Source: 55-13 sp964501275 (GTDB taxonomy: Bacteria > Armatimonadota > Fimbriimonadia > Fimbriimonadales > Fimbriimonadaceae). From it: a stretch of 64,000 bases of DNA. The notes under the pieces were generated by a model. That model worked only from the letters and a program-made list of their open reading frames with translations, did no database searches and was not told the origin of the DNA. Shown piece by piece: positions 15,660 to 23,054 of the stretch. Every line of letters begins with the position of its first letter. Within the stretch, counting starts at the first letter, position 1. The stretch is from assembly GCA_964501275.1 (NCBI GenBank), contig CAZCSP010000013.1, positions 28,279 through 92,278 of the forward strand, read 5' to 3'. The position numbers were made by a program, and so were the translations under genes.

Positions 15660-15950
15660 AAAAGCCCTTCCCCCTTGATGGGGGAAGGGTTTGGGATGGG
15701 GGTGGCGGTGGTTGAGCGCTTGGAGAGTGGTTGGCTACCGGTTGGGGGTGCCCTGGCACCCCTATTCCCTGGTTTCCTCCCGAGGTTGCGGCAAGCGTTC
15801 ACCCCCACCCTAAATCCCTCCCCCATCAAGGGTGAGGGACTTTTTAAAGCCCTGAGGCAGTCAAAGCCTCAGGGTTGCGGTTTGTGGCGGGCGATTTTCT
15901 GTTGTCGGCGCACCCTGAGGCAGTCAAAACCTGACTGGTGGGTCTCAGAA
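15660..15950. repeat. Cluster of C/G-rich and other hairpin repeats
   Basis: Three elements in sequence. CCCTTCCCCCTTGATGGGGG at 15664. TCCCTCCCCCATCAAGGGTG at about 15821, close to the copy at 17738. The hairpin CCCTGAGGC / GCCTCAGGG lies near 15850-15875, with a degenerate second copy near 15912. No gene is supported here. The stretch separates rplL from the secreted-protein operon. Confidence 0.7.
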
Positions 15951-15957
15951 GAAAACC

Positions 15958-15986
15958 TTGGATATGCCGCAATCTTACTGTATACT
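15958..15986 (+). promoter_or_regulatory. Sigma70-type promoter for the 16020-17610 operon
   Basis: TTGGAT (15958-15963), 17-base spacer, TATACT (15981-15986), giving a start about 25 bases before the ATG at 16020. Confidence 0.65.
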
Positions 15987-16019
15987 GAAGATACGCCTGA
16001 AGGCGTTTGGAGGAAACTC

Positions 16020-16499
16020 ATGATTAAGCTAAAGAGCCTTGCCTTTGGTCTTCTTGCCATTAATGTCCTGAACCTGCCTCTGTTGGTCAGCGCTGTGTCG
16101 GGTCCCGTACCGGAGGGGAAGATTCCTGCGAAGTGCGCCTGCGCCTCGACTGGCCCGACCGAGGATGCCTCGGTTGCCGTTCAGCGGGCGCTGACGGGGG
16201 TTAGAGCGCCTTTTGGGCCGACCACTCCCTATTGCTCCACTTTGCCTCTTGAGAACTGCACACGTGAGGATGACTATGTGTGGCTTGTCTGTATAAAGAC
16301 GGGAAGCTCTCCCCTTACTTGCAAGAAGTTCACCCACCCTGTAACCGTATGGTTCTGTCCTGGGACCACCTATTATAAATGTGCGGGGAATTGGTCTGCG
16401 ACCGATGAGAACTGCACACCATGCACAAGCGGTACCTCGGGAACGTTGCCGGCAGGTTGCACACCTCCGGTACCAGGTGACTGGACACTGTGCCAGTAA
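16020..16499 (+). CDS. Secreted Cys-rich hypothetical protein
   Basis: 159 residues from ATG at 16020, preceded by GGAGG. Signal peptide MIKLKSLAFGLLAINVLNL, cut around SAVSG. The mature part holds about 14 cysteines, mostly in pairs (CACAS, CSTLPLENC, CIKTGSSPLTCKKF, CTPCTSGTSG). A small disulfide-bonded extracytoplasmic protein is implied. I recognise no family. It heads an operon whose third gene is a pseudopilin. Base composition is less GC-rich than the flanks. Confidence 0.7.
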   Translation: MIKLKSLAFGLLAINVLNLPLLVSAVSGPVPEGKIPAKCACASTGPTEDASVAVQRALTGVRAPFGPTTPYCSTLPLENCTREDDYVWLVCIKTGSSPLTCKKFTHPVTVWFCPGTTYYKCAGNWSATDENCTPCTSGTSGTLPAGCTPPVPGDWTLCQ

Positions 16500-16987
16500 C
16501 AGTGGCGAATACGCCCCGACTGTCTTCCGCCGACAGTTTATCCACCTCCTTGGTGGGGGCTGTCGGGGGCGCTTGGCTAGCGAACGTCTTGGACTTGGCG
16601 ATTCTGGCGCCTTCCCAGGTTAATTGTTGGCGTTGGGTGGTGGGTCAAAGTCGATTGCCCATTCATTACGGATACAACCTATCGAAGGCCGTCGTCAACT
16701 TTGACCGTTGGTGGCTTGTCGTTGCCGTTGCCCTCTCCGCTACCGTGCTTCTTCGGTTAAAGGTCGAGCCTAAAATGCGGAAGCGGCTTATCGTGCTTTA
16801 CGCAGGGGCGATCACATTGCTATGCGCCATTCTTTATCGCCTCTACTACATCCCGAACGACAGTGAAGCCGCTATCGAGGTAGTAATTCGGTTCCTTGCT
16901 GTCGTAATCTTTGCGGCGGGACTCACTGCGTTCCCTCTCCTATTCGGATCGTTTACCCGCCGCGTCGCCGAGAGGTTATTCGCATGA
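16490..16987 (+). CDS. Hypothetical four-helix membrane protein
   Basis: 165 residues, GTG start overlapping the preceding gene by 10 bases. Hydrophobic segments lie near residues 20-40, 73-87, 100-115 and 130-150. A basic loop VEPKMRKRL separates the second and third. No family recognised. Overlaps at both ends show that the three genes 16020-17610 are translated as a unit, so a role with the pseudopilin is plausible. Confidence 0.65.
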   Translation: MPVTVANTPRLSSADSLSTSLVGAVGGAWLANVLDLAILAPSQVNCWRWVVGQSRLPIHYGYNLSKAVVNFDRWWLVVAVALSATVLLRLKVEPKMRKRLIVLYAGAITLLCAILYRLYYIPNDSEAAIEVVIRFLAVVIFAAGLTAFPLLFGSFTRRVAERLFA

Positions 16988-17610
16988 TCAAAAATCGCGG
17001 TCTAAGCTTGACCGAAATCCTTATCGTCATCGTCATCCTGGCCTTGCTTGCCGCTTTGTTGTTTCCAGTCTTTGCTAATTCCAAAGAGCGGGCTAAGATA
17101 GCGCCATGCACCACAAATTTGCGTCAGATATCGGTCGCCCTCTCTACTTATGCCAGCGACAATAACGACGTCATGCCCCGAAGCCTTGCAGAGCTAGAAG
17201 CGAACCAAGAGGGAATTCGATCAGCGCTTGTCTGTATATCCGACGTTACGACAGGCGCTAACAAGGCGGAAACTGAGCGGACCGGGAACAAGCACAGCTA
17301 CTTTTTCATGCCTCCTGATCCCAGGTTTCGGACCGCCCTTGCCAATGCAGATTCGAACCATGGGGTTGCCTACTGCGTTCTACATGGTGAGAGGGAAGCG
17401 GTTCAAGGCGAGTATTTGCCCAAGAGAGATACGACCGGCCTGGTCCTTCGACTCCGCCGAGATGGATCCATTCAGCATGCAAAAGTCGGCCATATGTGCT
17501 CTGCTCCCTCCCCTGGTGGTCAACTTCGAGGCCGGCAAGAGTGGAGCCTGCTATCCGACACCAAGTGTGTCGATCAGTTCTGCTATGGTCTCACTGAGAC
17601 TTGCCCGTAG
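16984..17610 (+). CDS. Type IV pilin-like / type II secretion pseudopilin
   Basis: 208 residues. The N-terminus MIKNRGLSLTEILIVIVIL has a prepilin peptidase site after G6 and the conserved Glu at mature position 5. A short motif NLRQISVALSTYASDNN follows the N-terminal helix, as in the DUF1559-like pseudopilins that are abundant in Armatimonadota and Planctomycetota. The C-terminal part is rich in Cys (HMCSAPS, TKCVDQFCYG). Its ATG overlaps the previous stop (ATGA). The protein is likely membrane-anchored and assembled into, or secreted with, a pilus-like structure. The rest of the pilus machinery is not in the window. Confidence 0.85.
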   Translation: MIKNRGLSLTEILIVIVILALLAALLFPVFANSKERAKIAPCTTNLRQISVALSTYASDNNDVMPRSLAELEANQEGIRSALVCISDVTTGANKAETERTGNKHSYFFMPPDPRFRTALANADSNHGVAYCVLHGEREAVQGEYLPKRDTTGLVLRLRRDGSIQHAKVGHMCSAPSPGGQLRGRQEWSLLSDTKCVDQFCYGLTETCP

Positions 17611-17737
17611 TCTTTGTCGTGGCGGTATTAGTCTGCCTTTGGGCGCGTGTGTCGCAAACTCATGTTCGCATAGGATTCCAGCCTTGAGGGTTTCCCCTCA
17701 AGGCGAGTTTTCGGTTCCTGCTCACCCCCACCCTAAA

Positions 17738-17770
17738 TCCCTCCCCCATCAAGGGGGAGGGACTTTTTTT
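17738..17770 (+). terminator. Repeat-derived hairpin with T-run
   Basis: TCCCTCCCCC / GGGGGAGGGA with a 5-base loop (17738-17762), then a run of T. It belongs to the C/G-rich family at 15664 and 15821 but has the full form of an intrinsic terminator for the pseudopilin operon. Confidence 0.7.
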
Positions 17771-17863
17771 TAGCTTGTGGCTACTTGGGAGTCACTGGCC
17801 TTGATCCTTGCCATCCTCTCATTTTCTTGGTTGACATTTTCTGTTTTTGAGCGCTTCTTTTAT

Positions 17864-19591
17864 ATGGAAGCGTTTTTGGATTGGCTGGCGCCGGTGTGGC
17901 GGCCTCATGGGGGACAGCGGGAGTTTTTGGTTTGTCCCAATAAGATTCGGGTTTTGGCTTGTGGGCGGCGGTGGGGGAAGACGGATGCTTGCGCGGTGGC
18001 GATTCTTGGGGAGTTGTTCCAGGACAAGCCGACGCGGCATCTGATCCTGGCTCCGACTTTGGACCAGGCGCAGATGTTGTTCGACCGGGTTGTCGAATTG
18101 CTGGGTTGCTTGAATGCTGGATTGCTTGATTGCTCGGATGTTGGGCTCCACCCGTCCGGATCACCTGTAGGCGGCGGATGCATTGTGCCGCCGTCCAGCC
18201 GCGAACCTGTAGAGGAAGGCGAACCAGACTGTACGCGAAACCTCCACCCCCCGGCCCCCTCCTCCATTTCCGAGGACATTTCCGGCTTGCGGGGGCTTTC
18301 TTCCCGTGAAATGGAGGAGGGGGATGCAGAAGACGGCGGCAAAATGCATCCGCCGACTACAGGTCCATCCTGTTTGTCCGAGGAGGGGGAGCTTGGGCCG
18401 AATTGGAGTTCGACTCCTCGGCGGTTGGCGCTTCTGGTGGATTGGGGTGCAGAAGACGGCGGCACGATGCATCCGCCGCCTACAGATGCAAACGGCGGCA
18501 AAATGCATCCGCCGAATACAGGGTCATCCCGTTTGTTTGAGGAGGGGGAGGTTAAGGTTAAGCGGTCTCCCTACCCCAAGCTGACTTTTCGTGGGCATAC
18601 CGTGGTTGCTCGGTCGGGGCATGTGGGGCGGTCTTTGCGGGGGAATGAGGCGACTCATGTGATCATCGATGAGGCGGCTTATGTGCCCGAGTCTTTGGTA
18701 ACCGAGGTCGCGATGCCGATGTTGGCGACCAACGATGGGCGGCTGACGCTTATCAGCACTCCCTGCGGACTTAACCACTTTTGGAAGTTTTTCAAGATGG
18801 GCGAGGCGGGGGAGCATGGGGTTTGGAGCCGGACCGCACCTTCCTCGGAGTCGCCTTATGTGTCGCCGGAGTTCTTGGCGGTGCAGCGGGAGTTGATCAG
18901 CGAGCGGGCGTTTGCGACCGAGTATGAGGCGCAGTTTGTGGACTTTGCCGGGGCGGTTTTTGGGACCGAACTTATCGAAGCCTGCACCGTGCCGGAGGTG
19001 ATTCGGGGCGAGCTTGGTTGTGCGGTGGGGGTGGACTGGGGACGGTACCACGACTATACGGCGGTGGCGGTTCTGGAGGGGGATCGGAGGCGGAGCCAGT
19101 TGGTGCATCTGGAACAGTTCAAGGACGAGAGTTGGAACAGCATGGTGGGACGGGTCGCGCAGATCGTGGGGCGGTACCCCTCCGCTCCCGTGACAGCGGA
19201 TGCGACGGGGGTGGGCGACCCGGTGTTGGAGAACTTGACCGCGGCTTTGACCGGGCATAAAGTGGAAGGGCTGTCGCTCACGATGGCAAACAAGGGCACG
19301 GTGGTTGGCGACCTGCGGATGGCGATGGAGCGCGGGGCCATCGTCTTTGCTCCCCACCCCGAACTCATCCGCCAACTGACCCACTTCGAGATGAAGGTCA
19401 CGGAGTCGGGCCACCAGAAGACGGAGGCCCGCCACGGCTACCACGACGACCTCGTCATCGCTCTGATCCTGGCCTATCGCCAGCTCCCGGTGTCCTACAT
19501 TGCGCCGATTTTGGTGGGCGGAGAGACGAGGTTCTCGGGCAGGAAGCGGTTGAGGTTTGAGGATTTGGTTTGGGACGGCGTTGGGTGTTAG
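17864..19591 (+). CDS. Phage terminase large subunit with in-frame repeat insertion
   Basis: 575 residues from the ATG at 17864; an in-frame GTG at 17777 would add a hydrophobic stretch not expected in this family. ATPase: Walker A VLACGRRWGKTDA (residues about 30-42), Walker B VIIDEAAYVP, then LTLISTPCGL as the coupling motif. Nuclease: VDWGRYHDYTAVAV, ADATGVGDPV and HDDLVIALILA carry the metal-binding acidic residues. It would package DNA into proheads. Residues about 81-229 (18104-18550) are not terminase: they are translated palindromic repeats sitting between Walker A and Walker B. Whether the enzyme still works is unknown. It heads the Mu-like head module. Confidence 0.85.
   Translation: MEAFLDWLAPVWRPHGGQREFLVCPNKIRVLACGRRWGKTDACAVAILGELFQDKPTRHLILAPTLDQAQMLFDRVVELLGCLNAGLLDCSDVGLHPSGSPVGGGCIVPPSSREPVEEGEPDCTRNLHPPAPSSISEDISGLRGLSSREMEEGDAEDGGKMHPPTTGPSCLSEEGELGPNWSSTPRRLALLVDWGAEDGGTMHPPPTDANGGKMHPPNTGSSRLFEEGEVKVKRSPYPKLTFRGHTVVARSGHVGRSLRGNEATHVIIDEAAYVPESLVTEVAMPMLATNDGRLTLISTPCGLNHFWKFFKMGEAGEHGVWSRTAPSSESPYVSPEFLAVQRELISERAFATEYEAQFVDFAGAVFGTELIEACTVPEVIRGELGCAVGVDWGRYHDYTAVAVLEGDRRRSQLVHLEQFKDESWNSMVGRVAQIVGRYPSAPVTADATGVGDPVLENLTAALTGHKVEGLSLTMANKGTVVGDLRMAMERGAIVFAPHPELIRQLTHFEMKVTESGHQKTEARHGYHDDLVIALILAYRQLPVSYIAPILVGGETRFSGRKRLRFEDLVWDGVGC
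18104..18550. repeat. Palindromic repeat cluster inside terminase gene
   Basis: Contains a word repeat (GGTTGCTTGAATGCTGGATT), and four copies of the ATGCATCCGCC family in two orientations (18168-18197, 18331-18362, about 18452-18483, 18488-18520). It also holds a 16-bp perfect inverted repeat CCCCCTCCTCCATTTC (18255-18270) / GAAATGGAGGAGGGGG (18308-18323). All are read in frame without a stop. Confidence 0.88.
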
Positions 19592-19712
19592 GCGTTCGGT
19601 TTTGGGATTCGGTGTTAGGCATTCGGCATTCGGTGTTTGGTGTTCGGTTTTAGGTGTTTGGCCCGATAGCCGAATGCCCAACACCCAGCACCCAATGCCT
19701 CCCAGGAGAAAA
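19592..19712. repeat. Long degenerate hairpin repeat (heptad type) before portal gene
   Basis: Left arm words GGCGTTCGGTTTTGGGATTC, GGTGTTAGGCATTCGG; right arm GCCGAATGCCCAACACCCAG. It ends a few bases before the AGGAG of the portal gene. Confidence 0.75.
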
Positions 19713-19714
19713 AC

Positions 19715-20848
19715 ATGATGAAATTTTTCAATTTACGACGGTGGTCAGCTCAGCGGGAGTTGGCTCGGCAGTTGACGGTATTCGATCGGCGGGCGCAGGA
19801 GTATCCGGGGACGCCGCCGGGGCCTTTGCCTTATGCGACTTACGACCTGATGCAGCGGGACTCGATGATCCAGACGGTGATGTCGGTGAAGCGGCAGGGG
19901 GTTTTGGCGGCGAAGTTCCGGGTGGCGCCGGCTTCCTCCTCGGGCGAGGCGCGGCGGAAGGCGGCGTTTGTGGAGGAGTGCTTTGCGCGCATGGACGGCT
20001 CTCCTGCGACTATCTTGGACCAGGCGATGGACGCCTTTGCCAAGGGGTGGTCGGTGCAGGAGGCGGTGTATGAGCCTTTGGGAGCCTTGTTGGTTTTGAA
20101 GGCGGTGCGGGCGAAGGACCCGGCGACCTTTGGGCTGGAGGTGGATGAGTTTGGGGCGGTGACGGGGCTGAAGTTGGAGGCGCGACTACAAGTTTCCGGA
20201 ACCTCCACCCCCCTGCCCCCCTCCTCCAAGACGAACCACTTGGAGGAGGGGGGTGCCTTGCCTCGCTCCAAATTCGTCATCTATGCCAATCGGGGCGGGT
20301 ATGGGAGGCCTAAGGGGCGGAGCGACTTGGATGCGGCTTATCCTCATTGGCAGGCGAAGGTGCGGCTGTTGGATGCCTGGCGGGTGCATCTGGAGAAGTT
20401 CGCTTCGCCGACCGTCTTGGGCAAGTACAACCGGGGGCTTCCTTCTGAGGAGGCACAGGGGTTGTTGGCGGCGTTGGAGGGGCTGGCAAAGCGGTCGGCG
20501 ATCGTCTATCCCAGCGAGATCGAAATCGGGACTTTGCCGGGCGGGCGGGAGTCGAATACCGGCTTCATGGACGCCATCGACTTCCACAACCGCGAAATCG
20601 CCCGGTCGGTGCTGGGGCAGACTTTAACGACGGATGAAGGGCGTCGGGTCGGGTCGCTGGCGTTAGGGAAGGTCCACTTGCAGGTGTTCTTGCTTCAATT
20701 GCAGGCGTTGCGGAAGGAGTTGGCGGATGTGGTCATGACCGAACAGGTGATCCGGCCTTTGGTCGAGTTGAATTTTGGACCGGGCGAAATGCCGCGGTTT
20801 GAGTTTGAAGAGGTGCCGCTGGAGGCGTTTTCGAATGGGAGCTTGTGA
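19715..20848 (+). CDS. Mu-like portal protein (DUF935, gp29 family) with in-frame repeat insertion
   Basis: 377 residues. The DUF935 layout is visible: DLMQRDSMIQTVMSVKRQGV near the start, GWSVQEAVYEP, RGGYGRPKGRSDLDAAYPHW, and HNREIARSVLGQTLTTDEGR followed by the C-terminal RPLVELNFG. The portal ring forms the vertex through which DNA enters the head. Residues about 157-184 (20184-20268) are encoded by a palindromic repeat and interrupt the strand before SKFVIYANRGG. The family is usually 400-500 residues, so the C-terminus is short. AGGAG lies about 8 bases before ATG. Confidence 0.85.
   Translation: MMKFFNLRRWSAQRELARQLTVFDRRAQEYPGTPPGPLPYATYDLMQRDSMIQTVMSVKRQGVLAAKFRVAPASSSGEARRKAAFVEECFARMDGSPATILDQAMDAFAKGWSVQEAVYEPLGALLVLKAVRAKDPATFGLEVDEFGAVTGLKLEARLQVSGTSTPLPPSSKTNHLEEGGALPRSKFVIYANRGGYGRPKGRSDLDAAYPHWQAKVRLLDAWRVHLEKFASPTVLGKYNRGLPSEEAQGLLAALEGLAKRSAIVYPSEIEIGTLPGGRESNTGFMDAIDFHNREIARSVLGQTLTTDEGRRVGSLALGKVHLQVFLLQLQALRKELADVVMTEQVIRPLVELNFGPGEMPRFEFEEVPLEAFSNGSL
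20184..20268. repeat. Palindromic repeat inside portal gene
   Basis: 15-bp perfect arms CCCCCCTCCTCCAAG (20216-20230) and CTTGGAGGAGGGGGG (20239-20253) with loop ACGAACCA. A reverse-oriented copy with loop TGGTTCGT lies at 43857-43890. Confidence 0.88.
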
Positions 20849-20901
20849 AATGTGGCTTGTGTGGCGATACAAGTCACAGTCCACATCTCACAAGCCACAC
20901 C

Positions 20902-21678
20902 TCACTTCGCCCACGGCAAAGGCTTTTGCGGGGGGAAGGTTTTGTTTAGCTTTTTGATCCGGTCGTCCAGGTGTTTGACTCGGTTCTTGTCGTTCGGGTG
21001 GGTGCTTAGGAATTCGGGGGGCTTACCTCCGCCGGAGGCTTTGGCGAGGATCTCGAAGACCTCTTTGATGCCCTCCGGGTTGTAGCCCGCTTTGATCATC
21101 ATGTCCATTCCCTGCTCATCCGACTCGGTTTCATGCTTGCGCGAGAAGGGGAGTTCGAAAATGAGATCATTGGCGATGGAAGCGATGCCCGCGACGTTGT
21201 TGTTCGCTCGGGTGAAGATGAGCAACAGGTTGAGTCCCAAAGCTCTCTGCTGGGAATCGCGATAAGCATAGGCCCAGTGCTCCCTCCGAACGTGGGTCAA
21301 CTCGTGGGCCAGGACGCCAGCGAGTTGGTCTTCAGTGGAGAGGCGGTCCAGGAGGCCAGTGAAGAAGAAGGTGGGGCCGCCGGGCAGGGCGAAGGCGTTG
21401 ACCTGCTTGTTGTCGATGACATCGAAACTGTACTGCCAGGGGTCCTTGCCGTCGTCGATGACTGCCAAAAGTCGGCTGGCGACCCGGCGCAGGGTTTTCA
21501 CGCGTTCGTCGGTAGCCGGAAGGACCTTCTCCTTCTTGCGAATGTCTTCCGCCGCTCGTTGGCCCAGCTTCACTTGATCGCCTTTTCCAGGCTTGAATGG
21601 GTCCGCCGAGGCGGGGGCGATGGTTAGGCCGCTGATGGCCAAACACGCCGCGAGTCCGATTCCCCAGTTCTTTCTCAT
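20902..21678 (-). CDS. M48-family zinc metalloprotease, exported
   Basis: 258 residues with a signal peptide (MRKNWGIGLAACLAISGLTI, cut near ASA). The zinc site is HELTH (about residue 125) and the third ligand lies in ETESDEQGMDMM. NAFALPGGPTFFFTGLL is the M48 strand before the active site. Periplasmic M48 enzymes (BepA/LoiP type) degrade or help assemble outer-membrane proteins. No TPR domain follows, so it is the short, LoiP-like form. It lies on the minus strand between the portal and the rest of the phage head genes, and looks like host DNA. Confidence 0.9.
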   Translation of the reverse strand: MRKNWGIGLAACLAISGLTIAPASADPFKPGKGDQVKLGQRAAEDIRKKEKVLPATDERVKTLRRVASRLLAVIDDGKDPWQYSFDVIDNKQVNAFALPGGPTFFFTGLLDRLSTEDQLAGVLAHELTHVRREHWAYAYRDSQQRALGLNLLLIFTRANNNVAGIASIANDLIFELPFSRKHETESDEQGMDMMIKAGYNPEGIKEVFEILAKASGGGKPPEFLSTHPNDKNRVKHLDDRIKKLNKTFPPQKPLPWAK

Positions 21679-21744
21679 GATAGTTTTGACGTCGTTCAGG
21701 CAGGTTGAGTTTGTTTTGCCCTAGGACTTGTTTGAGTTTAGCAG

Positions 21745-21890
21745 GGACGGCGTTGGAGTTTGGGTTTTGGGTTGATCTGACTTATCTGACAGATCTGACG
21801 GATCGGCCAGTGGAGGTGACGCAATACCCATGCCCAACACCCAACGCCCAATGCCGCAATGCCCAAGACCCAATGCCGAACGCCCGGCGC
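21745..21890. repeat. Long degenerate hairpin repeat (heptad type) before mrp
   Basis: Left arm GGCGTTGGAGTTTGGGTTTT, core of GATCTGAC/TTATCTGAC words, right arm CCCAACACCCAACGCCCAAT and similar. It ends about 25 bases before the GTG start at 21916. Confidence 0.75.
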
Positions 21891-21915
21891 CTCGCCCCCA
21901 TGCCACACTATATCC

Positions 21916-22971
21916 GTGCCCCTGACTGAAGAAGCCATTCTCGACGCCCTCCGCAATGTCCAAGACCCCGACCTGAGGCGGGATATCGTTTCTCTCAACT
22001 TTATCAAGGACCTGAAGATCGAGGGCGAGGTGGTCTCTTTCAAGGTGGAACTGACCACCCCGGCCTGTCCGGTGAAAGAGGAGTTGAAGGCCCAGTGTGA
22101 GGAAGAAGTGCTCAAACTGGACGGGGTGCAAACAGTCCAGGTGGAGATGACGGCCCAGGTGCGGGATCGCCAGACCGAGCCGGAAGACCTGATCCCCGGA
22201 GTCAAGCACGCCATCGCCATCGCCAGCGGCAAGGGCGGGGTGGGGAAGAGCACCGTTACCGTGAACCTGGCCGTCGCCCTGGCCCAGACCGGGGCGCGGG
22301 TGGGGTTGATGGATGCCGACGTCTACGGCCCCTCGATCCCCTTGATGCTCGGCGCCCAGCATGAGCGGCCCTATACCCAAGGAAGCAAGATCATCCCCAT
22401 CGAGCGGTATGGCCTGCGGATGATGTCGCTGGGGCTGCTCTTAGAAGAGGGGCAGGCGGTGCTTTGGCGGGGGCCGATGGTGGCGGGGACGGTGAAGCAG
22501 CTTCTGCAGGATGTGGATTGGGGCGAACTGGACTACCTGCTGGTGGACTTGCCTCCCGGCACCGGCGACGCCCCGATGAGTCTGGCCCAACTCACTCCTT
22601 TGACCGGGGTGGTGATTGTGACCACTCCTCACCATGTGGCGGCCAATATCGCCGGAAAGTCGGTGCATCTGTTCCGGCGGCTGAACTCTCCGATTCTCGG
22701 CGTGGTGGAGAACATGGCCGGGTTTGTGTGTCCCCACTGTGGCGAGATTTCGAAGATCTTCTCCGGGCTGACGGGTGAGGAGTTGGCGGGGCAGATCGGA
22801 GTGCCCTATCTGGGCTCTGTGCCGCTCGATCCCAGCGTGAGCGATGCGGGAGACAAGGGCGTCCCCGCCATCATCTCCGCCCCCCACCGCCCCCAGACCG
22901 AGGCCTTCAAGGAGATCGCCGGGAAACTCGCTCAGCAGGTCAGCATCGCGGCGCTCACCAGGGGCGGATAG
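21916..22971 (+). CDS. mrp: Mrp/NBP35-family iron-sulfur cluster carrier ATPase
   Basis: 351 residues from the GTG at 21916; the open frame goes back to 21859 through repeat DNA. N-terminal DUF59/MIP18 domain (TEEAILDALRNVQDPDLRRD), then a ParA/MinD-type ATPase with the deviant Walker A ASGKGGVGKST (near residue 104), LMDADVYGPSIP, LLVDLPPGTGD and the C-terminal CPHC pair (ENMAGFVCPHC) that holds a cluster between two subunits. It assembles and hands on Fe-S clusters in the cytoplasm; radical-SAM MqnC nearby would be a client type. It is placed between phage genes, like the M48 gene. Confidence 0.93.
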   Translation: MPLTEEAILDALRNVQDPDLRRDIVSLNFIKDLKIEGEVVSFKVELTTPACPVKEELKAQCEEEVLKLDGVQTVQVEMTAQVRDRQTEPEDLIPGVKHAIAIASGKGGVGKSTVTVNLAVALAQTGARVGLMDADVYGPSIPLMLGAQHERPYTQGSKIIPIERYGLRMMSLGLLLEEGQAVLWRGPMVAGTVKQLLQDVDWGELDYLLVDLPPGTGDAPMSLAQLTPLTGVVIVTTPHHVAANIAGKSVHLFRRLNSPILGVVENMAGFVCPHCGEISKIFSGLTGEELAGQIGVPYLGSVPLDPSVSDAGDKGVPAIISAPHRPQTEAFKEIAGKLAQQVSIAALTRGG

Positions 22972-22998
22972 CGCGGCGTAAAATCTCAAAATTGTTGG

Positions 22999-23028
22999 TT
23001 GACAAAATAGACGTGTGTCTACTATATT
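22999..23028 (+). promoter_or_regulatory. Strong promoter with palindrome in the spacer, before phage protease gene
   Basis: Consensus -35 TTGACA (22999-23004), 18-base spacer, TATATT (23023-23028). The spacer contains TAGACGTGTGTCTA (23008-23021), an inverted repeat TAGAC-GTGT-GTCTA that could be an operator. The GTG start of the gene is 26 bases downstream. Confidence 0.75.
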
Positions 23029-23054
23029 AATGAGAACATCTCAAAACATGCGAG

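Noticed and set aside
17777..17863. N-terminal membrane extension of the terminase from GTG 17777
   Set aside because: Terminases are soluble and the ATG at 17864 starts the family's normal N-terminus.
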